The notes: a model not told the origin generated them from the letters alone. 64,000 bases of DNA from Roseiarcus sp963783175 (GCA_963783175.1 CAWANG010000037.1:527439-591438), one strand, 5' to 3'; counted from the first letter of the stretch, positions 16,006-25,714 are shown. Program-made: numbers and translations.

Positions 16006-18591
16006 TCGCCGCGGCTTTGTTTTCGACTCTGCTGACAACGGCCGCGGTAGCGCAGGATCTCTATAATCGGCCGGTGCTCGCCGTCGATCCGGGGATGCAT
16101 ACAGCAAGAATTTGGTCGCTTGCTGTCGACTCGGCCGGGCAATTCGCGGTCACCGGCGGTGGTGATCGCACGGTGAGGATCTGGTCGGTCGCGAACGGGG
16201 AGTTGTTGCGGACAATCTGGATCCCGGTCGGACCCGACCCGGTCGGCGATATATACGCGGTGGCGATCAGCCCCGACGGGTCGACCGTCGCCGCGGGGGG
16301 TTGGTCCGAGCGACTTTCCGGCGGCGGCCCCATTTATCTGTTCGATCGCGAAACAGGCGCTTTGGCCCAACGCATCGAGCTCGAGGCGGCGGAAGTCCCC
16401 CATTTTCTGACGTTCTCAGCCGACGGCCGCTACCTCGCGGCGACGCTGGCGCGAGGCCGCGGCGTGCAAGTCTTCGATCGCGACAAGGGAAACGGATGGG
16501 GCGAGGAGTTTCGAGACGTCTACGAGGGCGAGAGCTACGGCGCTTCGTTCGCGCCAGACGGACGCCTCGCAACAACGTCGCAAGACTTCCGACGGAACGA
16601 TTCGGCTTTACGACTCGAAGTTTCATGTCGTCGCCAAGGTCGAGGCGCCGAGCGGCGCGGCGCCGAGCGGTATCGCTTTCAGTCCCGATGGCCGGCTGCT
16701 GGCGGTCGGCTATGCGGAAATCCCGGCTGTCGACGTTCTCGACGGAAAGTCCCTCGCTCGCGCGCCAGGGCCAAGTCCGTCAACGACGGCGCCGTGGCCC
16801 AATGGGCTCGATGAGGTTGCGTGGTCCCACGACGGCGGCACCTTGTTCGCCGCCGGCACCGCGGACATGGAACAAAACACCCTGTTGGCGTGGGACCAGG
16901 CGGGCAAGGGTGAGGAACGGCGCCTTCCGCTTTGCAGCCCGGCCGCCGCTGCTGGACTTGCAGCTCTTCCGGACGGACGCATCCTCGTCGCTTCCATGGG
17001 ACCATGCCTGGAACTGACAGGCCTCGACGGAAATATTGTCTGGACCGCCGCGTCGAACGTCCCGAACTTCCGCCAGCGACCCGACAGTTTGCAGATTTCC
17101 GAGGATGGGGCGGTTGTTGATTTCAGCTTTGGAGACGCAGCCGACACCCGACTCCAATTCGACGTGCGGTCGCTTCGCTTGAGCATCGGAGCGACAAACG
17201 ACGGGCTGACGTTCGCGCCCAATCGCCAAGGTCTTCCGATTGGCGGTTGGCGAAATGGTCTGGTCCCGACATTGGACGGCAACGCCATTCCGATCGACCG
17301 ATATGACACCTCGCGAAGTCTCGCGATTGCTCAGGGCGGCAAGCGATTTTTTCTCGGCTCCAGCTTTTCCCTTTCTGCCTTCGACGACACCGGAAAACTC
17401 CAGTGGCGCCGAAACACGCGCGGCGACGTCTGGGCTGTCAACGCCAGCAGTGACGGACGAATATTGGTCGCCGCCTACGGCGATGGCGCGATCCGCTGGC
17501 TGCGAGCGGACGAAGGGCGCGAATTGCTGGCGCTGCAGGTGCTCGCAAACAAGACCGATTGGGTGCTCTGGACCCCCGAGGGGTTTTACGAGGCGACGGA
17601 CGGCGCAAAGGACGTGCTGAAATGGGTTGTCAATCACGGTCCCGACGCCGCGGCAACGCCCCTCTCCGTCTCGGCCGTGGCCGGCCTGCATCGGCCCGAT
17701 GCCTTGCCGCTCGTCCTCGATCAGCTCGAAACCGCTCGCGCGCTCGGCATCGCCGATGTCGCGAAGGCGCGCCTGTCCGTTCAGGCCGCCACGGGCAGCG
17801 AGAAGCCGCCCGGCGCGATTCTGAACGTGCTTGTGATCGGCATCAATCAGTTCGGCGACAAGGCGGTCGGCCTTCATCTCGACTACGCCGTCGATGACGC
17901 TCGTGATGTCGCCAGCGCCCTCCTCGCCAGCCAAAGGGCCGCGCCAGGCAAGGCTTCTCTTTATGGCGAAGTCAGCATCCAAAAGCTGACTAACGCCGAA
18001 GCCGGCCGCAACGAGATTCTCGAAGCCATGGACGCTATGGCGCGGACGATGCGGACAAGCGATTCGGACCAGGATGTCGCGTTCATCTTGTTTTCGAGCC
18101 ACGGCGAGATGATCGACGGCCAATTCTATCTCATCCCTTACGGCTTTGACGCCAGGACGACGACGAGCATGGAGACGAGTTCGGTTTCGGCCGACGAATT
18201 CGCGAGGAAAGTGAAGATTCTCGCCCAGCGGGGAAAGGTCTTGCTGCTCCTCGACGCGTGTCATTCGGGGGCGGTCGGGCCGGGCGGCGCGTCAACGAAA
18301 TCGGACGCCAGCGTCCTCCGGGACGCCGTCAATTCTGACAACGTAACGGTGCTGACATCCTCAGCAAAGGATGAGCTTTCGCAGGAGCTTCCTGCCTGGA
18401 GGCATGGCGCGTTCACGCAAGCGTTTCTCGACGCGATCAATGGCGCGGCGGACCGCGAAGGCCACGGCGTCATTTCAATCAACGAACTCGCCCAGGCGAT
18501 GGGCGAGGATCTTGTGTCCCTCACTAAAGGAAAGCAGCACCTGGGCGAGCGCGTGAACTTCTGGAGCGACGTATTTGTCGTCAATCACTAG
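15969..18591 (+). CDS. exported WD40 beta-propeller / caspase-like (C14) protease, frameshifted
   Basis: About 873 residues after removal of one extra base near 16590. The start MARLWRHRGGAIIAAALFSTLL...AVAQ is a signal peptide. WD40-like blades follow (HTARIWSLAVDSAGQFAVTGGGDRTVRIWS, then DGTIRLYDSKFHVV across the frameshift, and WAVNASSDGRILVAAYGDG). The p20 caspase domain starts near residue 615 (LNVLVIGINQFGD); the catalytic dyad is His in FSSHGE (codon 18100) and Cys in LLLLDACHSG (codon 18259). It overlaps the upstream secreted protein gene. Location is periplasmic or extracytoplasmic by signal peptide, unlike cytosolic bacterial caspase effectors. The frameshift resembles those in thrS and nuoG, so the gene may be intact in the organism. 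Confidence 0.85.
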
Positions 18592-18625
18592 AGTGAAATA
18601 GCACGCCAAGACCTCGTCGGATCAA

Positions 18626-18641
18626 TGTGATCTAGGTCACA
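18626..18641. promoter_or_regulatory. CRP/FNR-family operator-like palindrome
   Basis: TGTGATCTAGGTCACA has perfect TGTGA-N6-TCACA half-sites. Its centre is about 75 bp before the ATG of the secreted protein at 18708, a plausible activator or repressor distance from a promoter. Together with 4804-4819 it is one of two perfect sites seen in the window. Confidence 0.5.
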
Positions 18642-18707
18642 GCGCGCGAGGGGATTGCGTGTCAACAATACTAGCGAAGTGGAGTCGCGCTAGCCGGTCC
18701 AGCCGCG

Positions 18708-19079
18708 ATGCTTACGTTAAAACTCACTTTGACGGCGTTGCTGACTGCTCTTGCGGCTTCATTTGTCGCAGTGCCGCCGGCTGTCAGCAAAGGGGGTGGC
18801 GCTCGCCCTCACGGCGGTTTTCAGAACGCGCCAAGTTTTCAAAACGCGCCGACCGGCGCAAATCCAACCGGCACGAACGGCGGGTCCAGTTCGATCAATA
18901 ATTTCTCTTCATTTTCGAACCCCGGTTTCGCAACGCCGGCATCGGCGGGCACGGGCAATGCGCGTTATGCCTGCATCATCGGGATCGCGGGGGTCGCGAA
19001 TTGCACCGTTACCGGGACGGCGAATGCTTCCCGCCATACCGCTTGCGCATGCGGGCATTACTACGGCTTCACCCGATAA
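18708..19079 (+). CDS. small secreted Asn/Gly/Ser-rich protein
   Basis: 123 residues with a signal peptide (MLTLKLTLTALLTALAASFVAVPPAVS). The mature part is low-complexity (GGFQNAPSFQNAPTGANPTGTNGG) and ends in a Cys-containing segment (YACIIGIAGVANCTVTG, then HTACACGHYYGF) with four cysteines that could form disulfides outside the cytoplasm. No known family. It is preceded by the CRP-type palindrome at 18626 and is convergent with mfd 23 bp later. Confidence 0.6.
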   Translation: MLTLKLTLTALLTALAASFVAVPPAVSKGGGARPHGGFQNAPSFQNAPTGANPTGTNGGSSSINNFSSFSNPGFATPASAGTGNARYACIIGIAGVANCTVTGTANASRHTACACGHYYGFTR

Positions 19080-19102
19080 GGGCTCAACCCCGCGCGCCTG
19101 CC

Positions 19103-22100
19103 CTACCCCTTCTTCCCCGCGATCTTGGCGATCTCGCGCATGACCCCGAGCGTCCCCGCCAGCCGGTCCTCGAGCTTTTCGAAATCGTCGGTGACGACGA
19201 TGCGCATGTCGGGCCGCACGCGCGCCCGCTCGCCCTGGGCGGTGACCCATCTGACCAGCGCGGCCGGGTTGGCGAAGGATTTTCCGCGGAAGGCGAGCGT
19301 CAGGCCCTTCGGGCCGGCCTCGAGCTTCTCGACATTGGCGCGGCGGCAGAGGGCTTTGATCTGCACCAGGTTCATGAGCAGCCCGACTTCCGGCGGCGGC
19401 GGGCCGAAGCGGTCGACGATTTCGGCGCCCATCGCGTCGATCTCGCCCTCGTCCTCGAGCGCCGAGAGGCGGCGGTAGAGCGCGAGCCGCGTCGGCAGGT
19501 CGGGGATATAGGTTTCGGGGATCGTCACCGGCGCGCCGAGCTGGATGGTCGGCGACCACATGTCCTCGGCCGGCGCGTCCTCGCCCGACTTGATGCGCTC
19601 GACCGCCTCGCGCACCATCTGCTGATAAAGTTCGTATCCGACCTCCTTGATGTGGCCGGACTGTTCTTCCCCCAGAAGATTGCCTGCGCCGCGCAGGTCG
19701 AGGTCATGGCTCGCAAGCTGGAAGCCGGCCCCGAGAATATCGAGCGATTGCAGCACGGCGAGCCGCTTCTCCGCCTGCGGCGTGATCTTGGCCTTCGCCG
19801 GGGTGGTGAAATAGGCGTAGGCGCGGACCTTCGAGCGGCCGACGCGGCCGCGCAGCTGATAGAGCTGCGCCAGGCCGAACATGTCCGCCCGATGGACGAT
19901 CATGGTGTTGGCGCGCGGAATGTCGAGGCCGGATTCGACGATCGCCGTCGACAGGAGAATGTCGTACTTGCCGTCGTAGAAGGCGCCGATCTTGTCCTCG
20001 AGTTCGCGCGCCGCCATCTGCCCGTGGGCGATGACGAATTTGCACTCGGGCGCGTTCTGGCGCAGGAACGCCGCCGCTTCGTCGAGGTCCTCGATCCGCG
20101 GGCAGACATAGAACGACTGCCCGCCGCGATAGCGCTCGCGCAACAGAGCCTCGCGGACGATCAAGGCGTCGAATGGCGAGACGAAGGTGCGCACCGCGAG
20201 CCGGTCGATCGGCGGCGTGGCGATGATCGACATCTCACGCACGCCGGTCATCGCCAGTTGCAGCGTCCGCGGGATCGGCGTCGCCGACAAGGTCAGCACA
20301 TGCACTTCGGAGCGCAATTCCTTCAGCCGCTCCTTGTGACCGACGCCGAAATGCTGCTCTTCGTCAACGACGACGAGACCCAGGTCCTTGAAGGTCACGG
20401 TCTTGCCCAAGACCGCGTGGGTGCCGATGACGATGTCGATTGCGCCTTCAGCGGCGCCCTTCTTCACCTCGCGGGTTTCGGCCGCGCCGACCATGCGGGA
20501 GAGCTGGCCAATGCCGACCGGCAGGCCGGCGAAGCGTTCGCGGAAGTTCTTGGTATGCTGGCGCGCGAGCAGGGTCGTCGGGGCGACGATCACGGTCTGC
20601 TTGCCATTGATCGCCGCGGCGAACGCGGCGCGCAGCGCCACCTCGGTCTTGCCAAAGCCGACGTCGCCGCAGACCAGACGGTCCATCGGCCGGCCGGCGG
20701 CGAGATCGTCGAGCGTCGCCTGGATCGCGCTCTCCTGGTCCGGCGTCTCCTCGTAGGGAAAGCGGGCGCAGAATTCGTCGTAGAGGCCCTCCGGAACGGT
20801 GAGGCGCGGCGCGGCGTGCATCATGCGCTGGGCGGCGACGCGGATGAGCTCGCCCGCCATCTCGCGCACGCGCTTCTTCAAGCGCGCCTTGCGCGACTGC
20901 CAGCCCGCCCCGCCGAGCCGGTCGAGCTCGCCCGTCTCCGAGCCGTAGCGCGACAGGAGCTCGAGATTTTCGACCGGCAGGAACAGCCGGTCCCCGCCGG
21001 CATAGTGAATCTCGAGGCAGTCGTGCGGCGCGCCCGCGGCCTCGATCGTCTGAAGGCCGACGAAGCGCCCGACGCCGTGGTCGATGTGGACGACCAGATC
21101 GCCGGCGGTGAGCGCGCTCGCCTCAGCCAGCACGTCCTGGGCGCGCCGCCTCCGCCGCGATTGGCGGATCAGCCGGTCGCCGAGAATGTCCTGCTCGCCG
21201 ATGACGGCGAAGTCCGGAGCCTCGAACCCCTGTTCGAGCGCGATCACGGCGAGCGGCAGCGCGCCGGCGCGCGCCGTCTTCGCCTGATGATAGGACGAGA
21301 CGAATTCGAGCGGCTTCAAGCCATGCTCGGCCAGCACATGGCTCAGGCGCTCGCGCGAGCCGTCGCTCCATCCAGCGACGATGACGTTCAAGCCCCGCGC
21401 GCGCAGCGCCTTCACATGCGCCACCGCGGCGTCGAACACGTTGGCGTTCTCGTTCTGTCGTTCGGGGGCGAAGTTGCGGCCCGTGTGGCCGCCGCAATCG
21501 ACGGCGTTAAGGGCGTCGGGGGGCGGTTCGAACGGGGTGAGCCGCGCCAGAGGCTGAGCGGCGAGGCGTTCCTTCCACTCGTCTTCGCTCATGTAGAGGC
21601 GGGTGAAGGGGAGCGGCTTATAGTCCGCCTTGACCGGATCCTCGACATAGGCCGCCCGGCGGGCGGCGTAATTGTCGGCGATAAGCGCGATGCGCTCGTG
21701 CGCGGCGTCCTCGGCGCGCGCATCAAGCACGAACGGCGCCTCGGCGGCATAGTCGAAGAGCGTGTCGAGCCGTTCGTAAAGAAGCGGCAGCCAGTGCTCG
21801 AGGCCGATCGCGCGGCGGCCCTCGCTCACCGCGGCGTAGAGGTCGTCGTCGCGGGTCGGGGCGCCGAACTCCTGCGCATAGGCCTGGCGGAAGCGGCGGA
21901 TCGATTCCGTGGTCAGCCGCGCTTCGCTGACCGGCACCAGATCGAGCGAGCGCAATTGCGCGGTCGAGCGTTGCGTCTCCGGGTCGAACGCGCGGATCGA
22001 TTCGAGCGTGTCGCCGAAGAAATCGAGTCGGATCGGCGCCGCGGCGCCCGGCGGATAGAGGTCGAGAATGCCGCCGCGCGAGGCGTAATCGCCTACATCG

Positions 22101-22609
22101 CGCACCGTGCTCGCCCGGGCGTAGCCGTTCGCCTCGAGCCAGCGGGTGAGGTCCTCCATCCGCACGCTGTTGCCGGGCGCAGCCGAAAACGCGGCCGAAG
22201 CGATGAATTCCAGCGGCGGAACGCGCTGGGTCAGCGCATTGACCGAAGCGACCAGAATCCGGGGCCGCTCCACGGCGCCTTTGGTGCGGGCGAGGCGCGC
22301 CAGCGCCGTCATTCGCTGGGCCGCAATCGCGGCGTTGGGTGAGACGCGATCGTAGGGCTGGCAATCCCACGACGGAAAATGCAACGCCTCGATCTCGGGC
22401 GCGGCGAAGGCAAGCGTATCGATGAAGGCTTGAGCGCGCAGGCCGTCGCGGGCGACGAAGACGAGCGTCACGGCGCGCTCGGCGCCGGCCTTGGCGAGGG
22501 CGCGGGTGATCTCGGCGACGACGAAGGCGTCATAGCCCTCGGGCGCGCGCGTGAGCGTGACCGCGCCGCCGTCCTCGAGACGGCGAATGGCAGGAGCAAA
22601 GAGGCTCAC
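19103..22609 (-). CDS. mfd: transcription-repair coupling factor Mfd
   Basis: 1168 residues, the standard size. Mfd removes RNA polymerase stalled at lesions and recruits UvrA. Order seen: UvrB-homology N-terminus (FPSWDCQPYDRVSPN), RNAP-interaction region (GDLVVHIDHGVGRFVGLQ), RecG-like helicase motifs (VCGDVGFGKTEVALRAAFAA as Walker A, DEEQHFGVGHKE as Walker B), LSATPIPRTL, then the TRG and C-terminal domain (IETYIPDLPTRLALYRR-like). The GTG at 22609 is chosen because it overlaps the sdhE stop as GTGA and precedes homology (VSLFAPAIRRLEDGG); the frame is open further upstream in sdhE. It forms an sdhE-mfd operon. Confidence 0.95.
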   Translation of the reverse strand: MSLFAPAIRRLEDGGAVTLTRAPEGYDAFVVAEITRALAKAGAERAVTLVFVARDGLRAQAFIDTLAFAAPEIEALHFPSWDCQPYDRVSPNAAIAAQRMTALARLARTKGAVERPRILVASVNALTQRVPPLEFIASAAFSAAPGNSVRMEDLTRWLEANGYARASTVRDVGDYASRGGILDLYPPGAAAPIRLDFFGDTLESIRAFDPETQRSTAQLRSLDLVPVSEARLTTESIRRFRQAYAQEFGAPTRDDDLYAAVSEGRRAIGLEHWLPLLYERLDTLFDYAAEAPFVLDARAEDAAHERIALIADNYAARRAAYVEDPVKADYKPLPFTRLYMSEDEWKERLAAQPLARLTPFEPPPDALNAVDCGGHTGRNFAPERQNENANVFDAAVAHVKALRARGLNVIVAGWSDGSRERLSHVLAEHGLKPLEFVSSYHQAKTARAGALPLAVIALEQGFEAPDFAVIGEQDILGDRLIRQSRRRRRAQDVLAEASALTAGDLVVHIDHGVGRFVGLQTIEAAGAPHDCLEIHYAGGDRLFLPVENLELLSRYGSETGELDRLGGAGWQSRKARLKKRVREMAGELIRVAAQRMMHAAPRLTVPEGLYDEFCARFPYEETPDQESAIQATLDDLAAGRPMDRLVCGDVGFGKTEVALRAAFAAAINGKQTVIVAPTTLLARQHTKNFRERFAGLPVGIGQLSRMVGAAETREVKKGAAEGAIDIVIGTHAVLGKTVTFKDLGLVVVDEEQHFGVGHKERLKELRSEVHVLTLSATPIPRTLQLAMTGVREMSIIATPPIDRLAVRTFVSPFDALIVREALLRERYRGGQSFYVCPRIEDLDEAAAFLRQNAPECKFVIAHGQMAARELEDKIGAFYDGKYDILLSTAIVESGLDIPRANTMIVHRADMFGLAQLYQLRGRVGRSKVRAYAYFTTPAKAKITPQAEKRLAVLQSLDILGAGFQLASHDLDLRGAGNLLGEEQSGHIKEVGYELYQQMVREAVERIKSGEDAPAEDMWSPTIQLGAPVTIPETYIPDLPTRLALYRRLSALEDEGEIDAMGAEIVDRFGPPPPEVGLLMNLVQIKALCRRANVEKLEAGPKGLTLAFRGKSFANPAALVRWVTAQGERARVRPDMRIVVTDDFEKLEDRLAGTLGVMREIAKIAGKKG

Positions 22610-22911
22610 GGCGTCTCGTCGCCGCTGGTCGGCGCATCGCGCCGCGTTCCGCAAAGGCGCGCGAACAGGGCCGTGTCGAATTCGCGCGGCGGCGGCTCGC
22701 CGGCGATGATCCAGGCGAAGATTTGCGGATCGGGGACGTCGAGCAGACGCTCGAACTCGGCGAGTTCGGCTTCGCTCATGGACGGCAAATGCGCGTCCGC
22801 GAACCGGCCCATGACCAGATCCATTTCCCGCACGCCGCGGCGCCAGGCGCGAAACAGAATCCGCCGCCGCCGCTCATCGAGCGCGGAACTGCTCAAAGTT
22901 GAGCCGGACAT
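22606..22911 (-). CDS. sdhE: succinate dehydrogenase assembly factor SdhE
   Basis: 101 residues, typical of the SdhE/SDH5 (DUF339) family that promotes FAD attachment to SdhA. The core RRRRILFRAWRRGVREMDLVMG matches the signature RxxFRxxRRGxxExD, where the RGxxE segment contacts the flavoprotein. EFERLLDVPDPQIFAWI follows, also conserved. Its stop overlaps the GTG start of mfd (GTGA), indicating coupled translation. The ATG at 22911 is preferred; the open frame further upstream crosses the inverted repeat and is not coding. Confidence 0.92.
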   Translation of the reverse strand: MSGSTLSSSALDERRRRILFRAWRRGVREMDLVMGRFADAHLPSMSEAELAEFERLLDVPDPQIFAWIIAGEPPPREFDTALFARLCGTRRDAPTSGDETP

Positions 22912-22943
22912 GTGAGCCTTCACAACAACGTTTGGCCCAGCGT

Positions 22944-23073
22944 CGTCATGGCCGGGCTCGTCCCGGCCATCCACGCGTTTCCGCTTCGACGCGGCCGGCC
23001 GGACGGGGCATGAACCTTCGGGCGGCTGGGCGAAGTCGGGGCGTGGATGGCCGGGACGAGCCCGGCCATGACG
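22944..23073. repeat. intergenic inverted repeat (33-bp perfect arms)
   Basis: Arms 22944-22976 and 23041-23073 are exact reverse complements, separated by 64 bases, and could form a long hairpin. The arm core (GTCATGGCCGGGCTCGTCCC) is the ATGGCCGGG-GTCCCGGCCAT type common between genes in many rhizobial genomes. It lies upstream of sdhE and downstream of the YcaQ-like gene, filling most of the 229-bp gap. Translated strings such as GRARPGHPR in both strands come from this repeat. Confidence 0.85.
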
Positions 23074-23140
23074 GCTCTGGGCTATCGAATCGGGGCTTAT
23101 AGCGGCTCCGCGCGCTCCTGTCAGCGGCGCCGCCGTCCCG

Positions 23141-24334
23141 TCAACTCGCAGCCCGCCGAACCGTCTTCGATGGCAGGGCCACTTCCGCGAGGCCAAGCCA
23201 GCCGGCCAGCGCAGCAAGCTCCTCGGAAATCGCATCCATTGCGTCCACGGGCGCGTGCGGCTCGAGATGCACCGCATGGACGAGCAATCGTCCGGCCTGG
23301 CGGTCCGCCTTCAGGTCGAGCCGCGCCGTGAGCCGGTCGCCGAGCAAGAACGGGAGGACATAATAGCCGTGCTGGCGCCTTTCGGCCGGGGTATAAATCT
23401 CGATCCGGTAGTGGAAGTCGAAGAGCCGCTGTGTGCGGGAGCGTTCCCAAACGAGCGGATCAAACGGCGCCAGGAGCGCGCGCGCCGAGATGCGACGCGG
23501 CTTGCGGGCGTCGCGGTGAAGATAGGCGAGGTGAGCCCAACCGGGAACCTCGACCGGCTCGAGTACGCCCGCCTCGACCAGCGAGTCGATCGCCTGCCGC
23601 GCTTCGTGTGGACCAAGACGGAAATAGTCGCGCAGCTCCTGCGTCGTGGCCACGCCGAGCGCGCGAGCCGAACGCTCGATGAGCAAGCGCTGCGCCTCCT
23701 TCTCGTCCGGCGTCGGCAGGGCAAGCATCTCGGCCGGAATCACGCGCTCGGTCAGGTCGTAAACCCGCTCAAAGCTGCCCCGCCGGGTCGCGGTCGTGAT
23801 GCGGCCCGCCCAGAACAGCCATTCGAGCGCTTGTTTGGCGTCGCTCCATTGCCACCAGCCCGACCTGCCACGTTTTTCCTCGAGGTCCGAGGCGGCGCGG
23901 GGACCTTCGGCGCGGATGCGATTCAGGATCGCTTCAGCTTCGGCCCGGCGCTCGCCGGCGAACAGCCGCAGGCCCTTCCAGCCCACCTGCCCGCGCTCCG
24001 CGCGGGCCATCCGCCAACGCAGCAAGGGATGCAGCGCCAGCGGCAGCAGCGATGCCTCGTGAGCCCAGTATTCGAACAGCCGCCGCTTCCTCCGGCTTCC
24101 CCAGGCGGCCGTGTCGATCAGCGAACGGTCATAGGGTCCGAGGCGAGAGAATGCGGGCAGATAATGCGCTCGGACGAGGACATTGACGCTGTCGATCTGG
24201 TGAAGGGAGAGCCGGTCGACGGTCCTCAGCCATCGCCCTGCCGTGACCCTTTCCGGGCGCGGGCCGCCAAAGCCCTGGGCCGCAAGAGCGATCCGCCGCG
24301 CCTCGGCTAGGGAGATCTTGTCTACTTTCGTCAC
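23141..24334 (-). CDS. YcaQ/AlkX-like DNA glycosylase (winged-helix, HTH_42)
   Basis: 397 residues, matching the YcaQ family of E. coli, a glycosylase that unhooks interstrand crosslinks. The family carries three tandem winged-helix domains and a beta-barrel. The catalytic QxD-type motif is visible as LHQIDSVNVLVRAHYLPAFSRLG near residue 45, with Q-I-D. Further conserved blocks: LFEYWAHEASLLP, GWWQWSDAKQALEWLFWAG, DYFRLGPHEARQAIDSLVEAG, LLAPFDPLVWERSRTQRLFDF, YYVLPFLLGDRLTARLDLKA. The start MTKVDKISLAEARRIALAAQGF agrees with the family. It stands between mce and sdhE with no overlaps. Confidence 0.88.
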   Translation of the reverse strand: MTKVDKISLAEARRIALAAQGFGGPRPERVTAGRWLRTVDRLSLHQIDSVNVLVRAHYLPAFSRLGPYDRSLIDTAAWGSRRKRRLFEYWAHEASLLPLALHPLLRWRMARAERGQVGWKGLRLFAGERRAEAEAILNRIRAEGPRAASDLEEKRGRSGWWQWSDAKQALEWLFWAGRITTATRRGSFERVYDLTERVIPAEMLALPTPDEKEAQRLLIERSARALGVATTQELRDYFRLGPHEARQAIDSLVEAGVLEPVEVPGWAHLAYLHRDARKPRRISARALLAPFDPLVWERSRTQRLFDFHYRIEIYTPAERRQHGYYVLPFLLGDRLTARLDLKADRQAGRLLVHAVHLEPHAPVDAMDAISEELAALAGWLGLAEVALPSKTVRRAAS

Positions 24335-24396
24335 CTTGTTCCGTCGCGCGGCGGAGCGGGCTCATGCGGCCGTCGACGGCGGGAACGCTGCATCCG

Positions 24397-24801
24397 TCAC
24401 ACCTGCTCAATCTCGATCAGCGTACCGGCGAAGTCCTTTGGGTGCAAAAACAGGACGGGCTTGCCGTGGGCGCCGATTTTCGGCTCGCCGTCGCCGAGCA
24501 CGCGCGCGCCCTTGGCCTTGAGCTGGTCGCAGGCGGCGACGATGTCCGCAACCTCGTAGCAGAGATGATGCATGCCGCCTTCGGGATTGCGCTCAAGGAA
24601 TTTTGCGATCGGCGAATTCGCGCCCAGAGGATGGAGCAATTCGATCTTGGCGTTGGGAAGTTCGACAAACACGACGGTCACGCCATGATCGGGCTCGGGC
24701 TGAGGAGCTGAGACGCGCGCGCCGAGCGTCTCGCGATAGGTCCGGGCGGCCGCCGCAAGATCGGGGACGGCGATGGCGACGTGGTTCAGTTTTCCGATCA
24801 T
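24397..24801 (-). CDS. mce: methylmalonyl-CoA epimerase
   Basis: 134 residues, standard size. A VOC-fold metalloenzyme interconverting (2R)- and (2S)-methylmalonyl-CoA in propionyl-CoA or ethylmalonyl-CoA metabolism. The start MIGKLNHVAIAVPDL supplies the first metal His; ELLHPLGANSPIAKFLERNPEGGMHHLCYEV supplies conserved His residues, and GTLIEIEQV the metal Glu. The in-frame upstream ATG at 24882 has no homology. In many Hyphomicrobiales mce lies directly after rnj; here an SDR gene lies between them. Confidence 0.93.
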   Translation of the reverse strand: MIGKLNHVAIAVPDLAAAARTYRETLGARVSAPQPEPDHGVTVVFVELPNAKIELLHPLGANSPIAKFLERNPEGGMHHLCYEVADIVAACDQLKAKGARVLGDGEPKIGAHGKPVLFLHPKDFAGTLIEIEQV

Positions 24802-24865
24802 GCTTGTCCTCGGCTCTGGGGCCGTGCGGCGGACCAGGGCCGCCGAATGAGGCGTGACGAACCGC

Positions 24866-25714
24866 TCAACGGCGCGGTTCACGTCCGCGAATCCGGTCGA
24901 AGCCCTGCTTGATCGCGGCGAACCGACCCTCGATCACCGGCTCGAACTCGACGTCGGTGAAAATGTACGGCCAGTCGTTTTCGATGCCTTCGCGCACAAG
25001 TTCACCGACGTACGATGGATCGATCCCATGCGAGACACGCTCTTGAAAGAATTTGAACATCTCGGACGATCGCATTGCGGCCAATCTGTCGTCGGGAGGG
25101 CGATCGAAGCGTTCTGGCAGGTTGCGCAACGAGTCCATGATCTGGGTCCGGATAAAGCCGGGACAGAGCGCCGAAACGCCAATTCCACGCGGAGCGAGCT
25201 CAGCGCGCAGGCCCTCGGAAAGAGCGACGACGCCGTATTTGGATACGTTGTACGGTTGGCTGCTAGGCGAGATCAGCCCGGCGATGGACGCGGTCGACAC
25301 GATGTGTCCGCCCTCGCCCTGCTGTTCGATCAACGGACCGAAAATCTCGATCCCCCAGATGACCGCCATCAGATTGACGCCAAGCGTCCAGTCCCATGCC
25401 GCGTCGGTCCATGCGCCGTAGGGCCCGCCGCCGCCTACTCCGGCGTTGTTGGCGAGAATGTGCACCTTGCCATAACGGGCAATCGTGGCGTCCGCCGCCG
25501 CTTTGAGCTCGGACTTGAGCGAGACGTCCGCCTTGACGCCGTCGACATCGGCATTGGTGCGCTTCAGTCCCTCGACGGCCTTCGCAAGCGCCGCTTCCTC
25601 GATGTCGCAGAGCATGACTTTCACGCCTGCCTGCGCGAGGGCGGCGGCGATCCCCAGTCCAATCCCAGACGCCGCGCCCGTGACGAATGCTGTCTTCCCA
25701 GCCAAGTCCTTCAT
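24866..25714 (-). CDS. SDR-family NAD(P)-dependent oxidoreductase
   Basis: 282 residues, classical short-chain dehydrogenase. Cofactor motif TGAASGIGLGIAAAL (TGxxxGxG) at residue 12, Asp in MLCDIEEA suggesting NAD(H) preference, NNAG at about 90, catalytic Ser in IVSTASIAG, and the YxxxK dyad in YNVSKYGVVALSEG. The C-terminus is longer than a minimal SDR, with a conserved-looking EMFKFFQERVSHGIDPSYVGELVREGI. Substrate unknown. It lies between rnj and mce, positions that are adjacent in related genomes, so it may be a later insertion. Confidence 0.88.
   Translation of the reverse strand: MKDLAGKTAFVTGAASGIGLGIAAALAQAGVKVMLCDIEEAALAKAVEGLKRTNADVDGVKADVSLKSELKAAADATIARYGKVHILANNAGVGGGGPYGAWTDAAWDWTLGVNLMAVIWGIEIFGPLIEQQGEGGHIVSTASIAGLISPSSQPYNVSKYGVVALSEGLRAELAPRGIGVSALCPGFIRTQIMDSLRNLPERFDRPPDDRLAAMRSSEMFKFFQERVSHGIDPSYVGELVREGIENDWPYIFTDVEFEPVIEGRFAAIKQGFDRIRGREPRR

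Noticed and set aside
19001..22342. 1113-residue plus-strand frame
   Set aside because: Exact antisense of mfd, whose helicase motifs are unambiguous on the minus strand.
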